Below, in pieces: positions 1-5,182 of a stretch of 6,788 nucleotides of DNA. Position numbers and translations under genes: made by a program. The notes under the pieces were generated by a model, which was given only the letters and a program-made list of their open reading frames with translations, searched no databases and had not been told where the DNA came from. The stretch's first letter is position 1. The number at the start of each line of letters is the position of its first letter. This stretch comes from Actinomycetes bacterium (lineage in GTDB: Bacteria; Actinomycetota; Actinomycetes; Propionibacteriales; Propionibacteriaceae). The DNA lies in assembly GCA_023412435.1 (NCBI GenBank), contig JAEYNS010000231.1, forward strand, positions 1-6,788, in the 5' to 3' direction.

Positions 1-115
1 CCTGGGCAATGGTCGCCAGCATCCCCGCGGAGAGGGCGGTGATGGCGCGGGGACGGTTCAGGTGGAGCCGCCCCACCCCCGCCTCGACGCTGACGACTAC
101 CTCTGCCTGGCTCAC
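1..115 (-). CDS. Enoyl-CoA hydratase/isomerase family protein, probably 3-hydroxyisobutyryl-CoA hydrolase-like (N-terminal 38 codons, cut by window edge)
   Basis: Only the first 38 residues are present; the gene runs off the left edge. Read on the minus strand from GTG (115-113), the product contains GVGRLHLNRPRAITALSAGM (residues 13-32), which matches the opening of the crotonase fold: a short beta hairpin, then the conserved LNRP-A-(I/L)-x-AL segment. The AI-x-AL form is frequent in the 3-hydroxyisobutyryl-CoA hydrolase branch (valine catabolism), but the active-site region is outside the window, so the exact reaction is open. The start is well supported: a perfect AGGAGG (minus 128-123) sits 7 nt upstream, inside the last codons of the mannosyltransferase gene, and GTG overlaps that gene's TGA as GTGA. 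The two are therefore probably co-transcribed and translationally coupled, although no functional link between them is obvious. Family assignment is fairly sure, subfamily is not. Confidence 0.8.
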   Translation of the reverse strand, partial: MSQAEVVVSVEAGVGRLHLNRPRAITALSAGMLATIAQ

Positions 116-1593
116 CGGTTGGCCTCCTCGAGTTCGGGTTCCTGCTGCTCCTTGTGCTCCTGCGCGTGCCGCCACAGCAGGCTGAACAGCAGCGCTCCCC
201 CGGCCAGGGCCAGCGCCACCGCGTCGTTGAACCAGGCCAGGCTGCCGGCGGCGTAGGCGAGCAGCACGGTAGTCACGGTGACCGCCCCGAAGACCACCTT
301 CCGGTTCGGACGGGTCAGCGGCAGCAGCAGCCCGCCCCAGGTCAGGTACCAGCTGTGGAGGGCGAGCCCGCCGAAGGCGAAGGCCAGCCACGACCAGCTG
401 AGGAAGGTCACCGGCTTGCGGCGCCCGATGCCGAGCCCGAGCCAGACGAACACCGCCGCCGTCACCCCCAGGCCGAGCCCGCGGACGGCGGTGCCGACCG
501 CCTCGCCCGCCCCCGGCAGCCCGAACAGCCCGAACAGGGCGCTCAGCCCGGCGGCGAGCAGGCTGAACGGCGCGATGGTGACGATCCGTCCCGGCACGTC
601 GGCGGCGTTCACCCACCCGTAGCCGAGCCCGGTCAGCGCGGTGATGCCCGCGAACGTGGCGGCGGCGATGCCGGTCGCCAGCGCCAGCCGTCCGATCGCC
701 CGCAGGCTGTCGCGCCAGCGCAGGGTCAGCCACGGGTGCCCGATCAGCGCGACGGCGTAGGCGGCAAGGATGGCCGGCTGCTTGATGGACGCCGCCACCC
801 CGACCGTCATCGAGGCCAGCAGGAACCGCCTGTCGGTGGCCAGCCACAGCGCCAGCACCACCAGGCCCATCATCAGCGCGTCGTTGTGCGCCCCGCCCAC
901 GAAGTCGATGATCAGCAGCGGGTTGGTGGCCGAGAACCACGCGGTCATCTGCGGGTCGGCGCCCAGCCGACGGGCCAGCCGCGGCAGCAGGTAGACGATC
1001 AGCGCGACGCCGACCAGGGCGGGGACCCGCATCCCGACCGCGGACAGGTAGGGATTGTTCTGGAACAGCGCCACGATGCCGTGGTTGATCTCGAGGCTGA
1101 GCGGCGGGTACATCGAGGTGTGGTACCGCCAGGCCCAGGCGAACTGGTCGGCGAAGGCCCCCGGGAGCACACTGATCGGGTGCTCGTACGGGCTCAGCCC
1201 GTTGCGCATCAGCCAGCCGAGCGCGGCATACCCGTAGGCGTCATGGCTGAAGATCGGAGGGGCGAACAGCAGCGGCAGGCTCCAGATCAGGCAGATCGCC
1301 CAGTGCTTGACGTGCAGGTAGAGGGTGGGCCGCATCCGGAACCACGCCTCGACCAGCAGCCCCACGCCGGCGATCACCAGTGCGGTGCCGACCACCCGCG
1401 CCGGCCACGTGTCGAGCCCGAGGGCGCGGATCGGCCCCCACCAGGGGCTGTTCTGCGGCAGGTACGCGGGGGTCAGCGAACCGAGGAAGACCAAGGTGGT
1501 GCCGAGGAACCCGCGCCGCACGGCGGGGTACCGCCAGGCCTGCGCGAGATCAGGGCCGATCGCTGCCAGGCGTCGGCGACGCTCGTCCGCCAC
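112..1593 (-). CDS. mptB: Polyprenol-phosphomannose-dependent alpha-1,6-mannosyltransferase, MptA/MptB family (GT-C membrane glycosyltransferase)
   Basis: 493 residues, mostly hydrophobic, with roughly 12-13 membrane spans, beginning about residues 28-46 and 65-85 and ending about 432-450 and 456-473. Family features: an extracytoplasmic loop after the third span with SHDAYGYAALGWLMRNGLSPY (from about 117), where D118 is the likely GT-C acidic catalytic residue; a GGAHNDALM segment (233-241); and WYLTWG (415-420) near the C terminus. Known members extend the alpha-1,6-mannan core of lipomannan/lipoarabinomannan outside the membrane, using polyprenyl-phosphate-mannose. The N terminus is basic (ERRRR) and the C terminus is a charged Glu/Gln-rich tail. 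Start choice: GTG at 1593-1591 has AGGA (minus 1605-1602) 8 nt upstream. A longer in-frame ATG at 1713 would include the promoter-like region and Arg/Gly-rich non-conserved residues. The stop overlaps the next gene's GTG. MptA versus MptB cannot be settled by eye. Confidence 0.85.
   Translation of the reverse strand: MADERRRRLAAIGPDLAQAWRYPAVRRGFLGTTLVFLGSLTPAYLPQNSPWWGPIRALGLDTWPARVVGTALVIAGVGLLVEAWFRMRPTLYLHVKHWAICLIWSLPLLFAPPIFSHDAYGYAALGWLMRNGLSPYEHPISVLPGAFADQFAWAWRYHTSMYPPLSLEINHGIVALFQNNPYLSAVGMRVPALVGVALIVYLLPRLARRLGADPQMTAWFSATNPLLIIDFVGGAHNDALMMGLVVLALWLATDRRFLLASMTVGVAASIKQPAILAAYAVALIGHPWLTLRWRDSLRAIGRLALATGIAAATFAGITALTGLGYGWVNAADVPGRIVTIAPFSLLAAGLSALFGLFGLPGAGEAVGTAVRGLGLGVTAAVFVWLGLGIGRRKPVTFLSWSWLAFAFGGLALHSWYLTWGGLLLPLTRPNRKVVFGAVTVTTVLLAYAAGSLAWFNDAVALALAGGALLFSLLWRHAQEHKEQQEPELEEANR
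113..128 (-). promoter_or_regulatory. Ribosome binding site and coupled start of the crotonase-family gene
   Basis: On the minus strand AGGAGG (128-123) lies 7 nt before GTG (115-113). It is embedded in the Glu-Glu-Ala codons at the end of the mannosyltransferase gene, whose TGA (114-112) overlaps the GTG. This perfect Shine-Dalgarno decides the start of a gene that is otherwise cut by the window edge. Confidence 0.75.
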
Positions 1594-1605
1594 GTAGGAG
1601 TTCCT
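1591..1605 (-). promoter_or_regulatory. Ribosome binding site deciding the GTG start of the mannosyltransferase
   Basis: AGGA (minus 1605-1602) precedes GTG (1593-1591) with an 8-nt spacer. This supports GTG over the in-frame ATG at 1713, which has no comparable purine-rich site at usual spacing. Confidence 0.6.
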
Positions 1606-1628
1606 GTCCAGTTCAAGAGGGTGCGAAC

Positions 1629-1634
1629 AGCCTA
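1629..1634 (-). promoter_or_regulatory. Candidate -10 box (TAGGCT) for the mannosyltransferase unit
   Basis: TAGGCT on the minus strand fits the actinobacterial TANNNT -10 consensus. A start about 7 nt downstream (near 1622) would give a 5' leader of about 29 nt holding the AGGA site before the GTG at 1593. The hexamer 17 nt upstream, CGGACG, matches TTGACA only at the central GAC, so the -35 is weak. Inferred from position and consensus only. Confidence 0.45.
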
Positions 1635-1671
1635 ACCGGCGGCACCGAACGCGTCCGTCCAGGTCGCGGGC

Positions 1672-1689
1672 TCCCCCGGGGTCCCCCGG
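1672..1689. repeat. Tandem TCCCCCGG repeats 10 bp apart in the -35 region of the leader promoter
   Basis: TCCCCCGG occurs at 1672-1679 and again at 1682-1689, a spacing of about one helical turn. The first copy is part of the palindrome CCCCGGGG (1674-1681). The pair covers the position where a -35 element for the leader promoter would lie (1676-1681), and no TTGACA-like hexamer is present there. It could be an activator or repressor site, but in such GC-rich DNA chance similarity is a real alternative. Confidence 0.3.
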
Positions 1690-1698
1690 CAGGGCTGC

Positions 1699-1711
1699 TA
1701 CCTTGGTCGCC
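1699..1711 (+). promoter_or_regulatory. Candidate -10 box (TACCTT) for a leaderless transcript starting at the Cys-leader ATG
   Basis: TACCTT (1699-1704) fits TANNNT with all three fixed positions. Exactly 7 nt separate it from the A of ATG at 1712, the spacing expected if transcription starts at that A, which gives a leaderless mRNA. There is no good Shine-Dalgarno before this ATG, which agrees with leaderless translation. Leaderless starts are common in actinobacteria. The -35 side is GC-rich and has no TTGACA-like match. Confidence 0.6.
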
Positions 1712-1789
1712 ATGACCGCCCGGCCGACCACGTTCGCAGCCCTGTGCTGTCGCGTCGCCGTGCGCGCCCTGATGTGTCGCGCCTGCTGA
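1712..1789 (+). CDS. Cysteine-rich leader peptide (25 aa), candidate cysteine attenuator of the sulfate-assimilation operon
   Basis: A 25-codon ORF ending in TGA, 98 nt before sirA. It contains four cysteines: a CC pair at residues 12-13, then C22 and C25, the last residue before the stop (ending LMCRAC). No function as a finished protein is suggested; its likely role is to sense Cys-tRNA supply by ribosome stalling. It appears leaderless (TANNNT box 7 nt before the ATG). Two of its four Cys codons are TGT, while all 16 Cys codons in the other genes of this window are TGC. In mycobacteria, leaderless polycysteine short ORFs upstream of sulfur-assimilation operons act as cysteine-responsive attenuators; position, content and downstream genes fit that class. 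Translation and the regulatory role are inferred, not shown. An in-frame ATG at codon 21 is an unlikely alternative start. Confidence 0.72.
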   Translation: MTARPTTFAALCCRVAVRALMCRAC

Positions 1790-1887
1790 AACGCGCCCGC
1801 ACCCCCACACCACCACCGCCGGGCTCGTGAGGCCCGACCGGTTCCCTGCCGTCCTGGCCCTGACGAGTCCCCGCCCTTCGAGGAACC
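1790..1887 (+). promoter_or_regulatory. Candidate attenuator region between Cys leader ORF and sirA
   Basis: This 98-nt spacer has three visible parts. (1) 1796-1820 is C-rich and G-poor (18 C, 5 A, 2 G, no T in 25 nt), directly after the leader stop. (2) 1821-1836 pairs with 1855-1870 as a long imperfect stem (12 Watson-Crick pairs, 2 G-U, 2 mismatches), with a small apical helix CGGT/GCCG (1839-1842 with 1848-1851). (3) GGTTCC (1840-1845) is perfectly complementary to GGAACC (1882-1887), which covers most of the sirA Shine-Dalgarno and the bases up to the ATG. Parts 2 and 3 cannot both form as simple nested helices. No U-tract follows the stem, so an intrinsic terminator is unlikely; Shine-Dalgarno masking or Rho-dependent control fits better. 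Confidence 0.5.
1821..1870 (+). other. Imperfect RNA stem-loop in the sirA leader
   Basis: The arms GGGCTCGTGAGGCCCG (1821-1836) and TGGCCCTGACGAGTCC (1855-1870) pair at 14 of 16 positions. The longest uninterrupted helix is 8 bp at the base (1821-1828 with 1863-1870, one G-U). A smaller alternative hairpin, CGGGC/GCCCG (1820-1824 with 1832-1836), uses the same left arm, so two folds compete. Its loop contains the anti-Shine-Dalgarno GGTTCC. Confidence 0.5.
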
Positions 1888-1890
1888 ATG
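1880..1890 (+). promoter_or_regulatory. Short-spaced Shine-Dalgarno of sirA
   Basis: GAGGA (1880-1884) lies only 3 nt before the ATG at 1888, closer than usual. The site overlaps GGAACC, which is complementary to GGTTCC at 1840-1845, so it can be hidden by pairing. The weak spacing and maskability suggest that sirA translation is a control point. Confidence 0.5.
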
Positions 1891-3567
1891 GCCACCACCC
1901 CCAAGCGACCGGCCCGCGCCGAGGGCCAGTGGGCCGTCGACGGCCCCGCCCCGCTGAACGCCAACGAGGAGTTCAAGGCTGCCGACAACGGGCTGCACGT
2001 CCGGCAGCGGATCGAGACGATCTACGCCCGGGAGGGGTTCGACTCGATCCCGGCCGACGACCTGCACGGCAGGATGCGCTGGTGGGGCCTGTACACCCAG
2101 CGCCGCCAGGGCATCGACGGCTCCCGCACCGCCGACCTCACCCCCGACCAGCTCTCCGACCGCTACTTCATGATGCGGGTGCGGCTGGACGGCGGTGCGG
2201 TCACCACCGGCCAGGTCCGGGAGCTCGGCGAGATCTCCAACGCGTTCGCCCGCGGCACCGCCGACATCACCGACCGGCAGAACCTGCAGTACCACTGGAT
2301 CGCGATCGAGGACGTGCCCGAGATCTGGCGGCGGCTGGAGGCCGCGGGGATGCAGACCACCGAGGCCTGCGGCGACACCCCGCGGGTGATCCTCGGCTCT
2401 CCGGTCGCCGGCATCAGCGCCGACGAGATCATCGACCCCACCCCGGTGATCGACGAGATCGTCACCCGGTTCATCGGCGACGAGTCGCTGTCCAACCTGC
2501 CCCGCAAGTTCAAGTCGGCGATCACCGGCCACCCCAGCCTCGATGTCGTCCACGAGATCAACGACGTCTCCCTGGTGGGGGTGATCCACCCCGCGTTGGG
2601 CCCGGGCTACGACCTGTGGGTGGGCGGCGGCCTCTCGGTGGCCCCCCGGCTGGCGCAGCGGCTGGGCACCTTCGTGACCGCCGAACAGGCGCCGGACGTC
2701 TGGCATGCGGTGATCCGGATCTTCCGCGACTACGGCTACCGCCGGCTGCGCAACCGCGCCCGGCTCAAGTTCCTGCTCGCCGATTGGGGGCCGGAGCGGT
2801 TCCGCGAGGTGATGGAGACCGAGTACCTCGGCTACCGGTTGCCGGACGGCCCGGCGCCGACGCCGTCCACGCTGCCGGCCGACCACCTCGGCGTCCACGA
2901 CCAGACCGACGGCCGCAAGTACGTCGGGCTGGCACCCACCGTCGGCCGGGTCAGCGGCGACATCCTGATCGCCCTGGCCGATGCCGCCGAGGCGGCCGGC
3001 GCCGGCCGGATCCGGTTCACCCCGCACCAGAAGCTGCTCGTGCTCGACGTGCCACCCGACGGTGTCGACCAGCTGATCGCGGACACCGCGGCCCTCGGCC
3101 TGCGCGCGACCCCCAGCCCGTTCCGCCGGGCGACCATGGCCTGCACCGGGATCGAGTACTGCAAGCTCGCCTTCGTCGACACCAAGGACACCGCGGCGCG
3201 GGTGATCGACGAACTCGAGCAACGGCTGGCCGACATCCAGCTCGACCGGCCGATCAGCCTGCACGTCAACGGCTGCCCGAACTCCTGCGCCCGGATCCAG
3301 ACCGCCGACATCGGGCTCAAGGGCCAGCTGCAGAAGAACCCGGACGGCACCGAGGAGTTCGCCTTCCAGGTTCACCTGGGCGGCGGTCTCGCCTCCCTCG
3401 ACCGGGACGAGGCAGGCCTCGGGCGGACCGTCCGCGGGTTGAAGGTGACGGCGGTCGACATGCCCGACTATGTCGAGCGGGTCACCCGCAACTACCTGGC
3501 CGGCCGGACGCCGGACGAGAGCTTCGCCAGCTGGGCGCACCGGGTCGATGAGGAGGCACTGCGATGA
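1888..3567 (+). CDS. sirA: Siroheme/4Fe-4S sulfite reductase (ferredoxin-dependent, SirA/NirA type)
   Basis: 559 residues, the length expected for mycobacterial SirA (long annotated NirA). It reduces sulfite to sulfide with six electrons from ferredoxin in the cytoplasm. It begins with the family-typical EGQWAVDG...PLNANEEFK (about 12-30) and RWWGLYTQRRQG (64-75), followed by the two ferredoxin-like half-domains and siroheme domains. Cluster and siroheme cysteines are C419 and C425 (MACTGIEYCK) and C463 and C467 (NGCPNSC). Y69 and C161 (TTEACGD) sit at the positions that form the unusual Tyr-Cys covalent bond next to the siroheme in the M. tuberculosis enzyme; that bond is associated with sulfite-reducing members. 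With cysH, cysD and cysN downstream, sulfite rather than nitrite is the likely substrate. ATG is chosen because the N terminus matches the family. Its TGA overlaps the cysH ATG (ATGA). No ferredoxin gene lies between. Confidence 0.96.
   Translation: MATTPKRPARAEGQWAVDGPAPLNANEEFKAADNGLHVRQRIETIYAREGFDSIPADDLHGRMRWWGLYTQRRQGIDGSRTADLTPDQLSDRYFMMRVRLDGGAVTTGQVRELGEISNAFARGTADITDRQNLQYHWIAIEDVPEIWRRLEAAGMQTTEACGDTPRVILGSPVAGISADEIIDPTPVIDEIVTRFIGDESLSNLPRKFKSAITGHPSLDVVHEINDVSLVGVIHPALGPGYDLWVGGGLSVAPRLAQRLGTFVTAEQAPDVWHAVIRIFRDYGYRRLRNRARLKFLLADWGPERFREVMETEYLGYRLPDGPAPTPSTLPADHLGVHDQTDGRKYVGLAPTVGRVSGDILIALADAAEAAGAGRIRFTPHQKLLVLDVPPDGVDQLIADTAALGLRATPSPFRRATMACTGIEYCKLAFVDTKDTAARVIDELEQRLADIQLDRPISLHVNGCPNSCARIQTADIGLKGQLQKNPDGTEEFAFQVHLGGGLASLDRDEAGLGRTVRGLKVTAVDMPDYVERVTRNYLAGRTPDESFASWAHRVDEEALR
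3551..3566 (+). promoter_or_regulatory. Strong ribosome binding site of cysH
   Basis: AGGAGG (3551-3556) is 7 nt before the ATG at 3564, inside the Glu-Glu-Ala codons at the sirA end. The start overlaps the sirA stop as ATGA. It is much stronger than the sirA site itself, so cysH may be translated independently when mRNA is present. Confidence 0.7.
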
Positions 3568-4292
3568 CAGTTCTGGTCGGACACGGCCCCGGGCGCACCC
3601 GGTCGGCCGAGGAGCTCCGGGCGATCGCCGAACGCGCGGCCGTCGACCTGGCCGATGCCGACGCCGAGCAGGTGGCGGCCTGGGCCGCCGCCACCTTCGG
3701 CGGCACCCTGGCCGTCGCCTGCTCGATGGCCGGCGACCCCGTGCTGCCGCCCCTGGTGGCGCGCCACCTGCCGGGGGGCGACGTGCTGTTCCTGGAGACC
3801 GGCTACCACTTCCCCGAGACCCTCGGCACCCGCGACGCGCTGGCGGCGGGCATCGACGCCCGGATCATCGACGTCCGTCCGGCCCAGACCGTGGCCGAGC
3901 AGGACGCCCTCTACGGCGAGCGGCTGTACCAGCGCGACCCGGGCCTGTGCTGCCAGCTGCGCAAGGTCGACCCGATCAACGCCGAGCTGGCCAGCTACGA
4001 GGCGTGGGTGACGGGGATCCGCCGCGAGGACAACCCGTTGCGCGCGAACGCGGGCCTGGTGGAGTGGGACGACCGCCACGGCCTGGTGAAGATCAACCCG
4101 ATCGCCGGCTGGAGCTTCGACGACCTGCTGGGCTACGCGGCCCGCTGGTCGGTGCCGGTGAACCTGCTGCTCACCGACGGCTACCCCTCGATCGGCTGCC
4201 AGCCGTGCACCCGGCGGGTCGTGCCGGGCGAGGACCCCCGGGCCGGCCGCTGGGCAGGGCTGGCCAAGACCGAATGCGGGTTGCACGCATGA
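3564..4292 (+). CDS. cysH: Adenylylsulfate (APS) reductase, assimilatory, thioredoxin-dependent
   Basis: 242 residues of the CysH (PAPS/APS reductase) family. It reduces adenylylsulfate to sulfite and AMP using thioredoxin, in the cytoplasm. The nucleotide-binding region opens with TLAVACSMAGDPVL (48-61), a modified PP-loop, followed by FLETGYHFPET (76-86). The cysteines that bind a 4Fe-4S cluster in APS-type enzymes are present as C129-C130 (LCCQLRKVDP) and C212/C215 (GCQPCTR). The catalytic cysteine is C238 in the C-terminal TECGLH. These two pairs mark an APS rather than PAPS reductase, in agreement with a CysN that lacks a kinase domain and with no cysC in view. The ATG overlaps the sirA stop and the TGA overlaps the cysD start (both ATGA). 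The position between SirA and ATP sulfurylase genes fits its middle step in the pathway. Confidence 0.96.
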   Translation: MTVLVGHGPGRTRSAEELRAIAERAAVDLADADAEQVAAWAAATFGGTLAVACSMAGDPVLPPLVARHLPGGDVLFLETGYHFPETLGTRDALAAGIDARIIDVRPAQTVAEQDALYGERLYQRDPGLCCQLRKVDPINAELASYEAWVTGIRREDNPLRANAGLVEWDDRHGLVKINPIAGWSFDDLLGYAARWSVPVNLLLTDGYPSIGCQPCTRRVVPGEDPRAGRWAGLAKTECGLHA

Positions 4293-5182
4293 GCGCCCTC
4301 GATCACCTCGACCTGCTCGAGGCCGAGGCGCTGCACATCATCCGCGAGGCGGTCGCCGAGCTGGAGCGGCCGGTGCTGCTGTTCAGCGGCGGCAAGGACT
4401 CGGCCGTGCTGCTGCACCTGGCCGCCAAGGCCTTCTGGCCCGGACGGGTGCCGTTCCCGCTGCTGCACGTCGACACCGGCCACAACTTCCCCGAGGTCCT
4501 GGCCTACCGCGACGCGACCGTGGAGCGGTTCGGCGTCCGGCTGATCGTCGCCCGCGTCCAGGACTACCTCGACGACGGACGGCTGCTGGAACGACCCGAC
4601 GGCACCCGCAACCCGCTGCAGACCCAGCCGCTGCTGGACGCGATCGCCGAGCACCGCTTCGACGCCGTCTTCGGCGGCGGGCGGCGCGACGAGGAGAAGG
4701 CACGCGCCAAGGAGCGGGTCGTCAGCCTGCGCGACGAGTTCGGGCAGTGGGACCCGCGCAACCAGCGCCCCGAGCTGTGGAACCTGTACAACCCGCGGCA
4801 CCGGCCCGGCGAGCACGTCCGGGTGTTCCCGCTGTCGAACTGGACCGAGCTGGACGTGTGGCACTACATCGCCGCCGAGGGGATCGAACTGCCCAGCCTG
4901 TACTACGCCCACGACCGCCAGGTGTTCGACCGGGCGGGGATGTGGCTGGCGGTCACCGATGTCACCCCGCCCGGCAACCGTCCGGTGCTCACCAAGACCG
5001 TGCGGTACCGCACCGTCGGGGACATGTCGTGCACCGGTGCCGTGGAATCCCTGGCGACCACCGTCGACCAGGTTCTGGTGGAGGTCGCCGCCTCGACCGT
5101 GACCGAACGCGGCGCCACCCGCGCCGACGACCGCCTCAGCGAGGCCGCCATGGAAGACCGGAAGAAGGACGGCTACTTCTGA
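4289..5182 (+). CDS. cysD: Sulfate adenylyltransferase (ATP sulfurylase) small subunit CysD
   Basis: 297 residues, a normal length for CysD. It is the catalytic subunit that joins sulfate to ATP giving APS and pyrophosphate, working as a complex with the GTPase CysN. It has the PP-loop ATP-pyrophosphatase motif SGGKDS (33-38), LLHVDTGHNFPE (58-69), the FGGGRRDEEKARAKER segment (128-143), WNLYNP (164-169) with VFPLSNWTELDVWHYI (179-194), and the family C-terminal signature RYRTVGDMSCTGAVES (239-254) ending in EDRKKDGYF. ATG at 4289 is chosen because homology begins there and it overlaps the cysH stop as ATGA. No clear Shine-Dalgarno precedes it, so translation probably depends on ribosomes finishing cysH. 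The frame is open further upstream, but that part is antisense-like shadow of cysH. The stop shares one base with the cysN ATG (TGATG). Confidence 0.96.
   Translation: MSALDHLDLLEAEALHIIREAVAELERPVLLFSGGKDSAVLLHLAAKAFWPGRVPFPLLHVDTGHNFPEVLAYRDATVERFGVRLIVARVQDYLDDGRLLERPDGTRNPLQTQPLLDAIAEHRFDAVFGGGRRDEEKARAKERVVSLRDEFGQWDPRNQRPELWNLYNPRHRPGEHVRVFPLSNWTELDVWHYIAAEGIELPSLYYAHDRQVFDRAGMWLAVTDVTPPGNRPVLTKTVRYRTVGDMSCTGAVESLATTVDQVLVEVAASTVTERGATRADDRLSEAAMEDRKKDGYF

Noticed and set aside
154..1635. Long plus-strand open frame of 493 codons opposite the mannosyltransferase
   Set aside because: Its product is low-complexity Pro/Gln/Arg/His-rich with no recognisable domain. It is the antisense shadow of a GC-rich real gene that has clear membrane spans and family motifs.
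1705..1717. Inverted repeat GGTC-N5-GACC across the leader start
   Set aside because: Arms of only 4 bp do not extend, and such short repeats are expected often by chance.
1820..1870. Stem-loop before sirA as an intrinsic terminator
   Set aside because: No U-tract follows; the downstream bases are CCCGCCCTTCGAGG. The stem is imperfect with two mismatches. It is kept only as a possible translational or Rho-linked control element.
1594..3540. Minus-strand open frame continuing upstream of the mannosyltransferase across all of sirA
   Set aside because: The translation opposite sirA is Gly/Val/Asp/Arg-rich with no family signature, while sirA on the plus strand matches its family from end to end. 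The frame is open only because stop codons are rare in GC-rich DNA.
1827..3551. Overlapping plus-strand frame inside sirA
   Set aside because: The Arg/Pro/His-rich product is typical of a shifted frame of a GC-rich gene, with no conserved motif and no ribosome binding site.
3470..4288. In-frame upstream extension of cysD across cysH
   Set aside because: The extra part is Arg/Gly/Pro-rich shadow of cysH. CysD homology begins at the ATG at 4289, which overlaps the cysH stop.
4747..5181. In-frame upstream extension of cysN across cysD
   Set aside because: The extra residues lack any GTPase homology; the ATG at 5182 gives the normal CysN N terminus just before the G1 motif.
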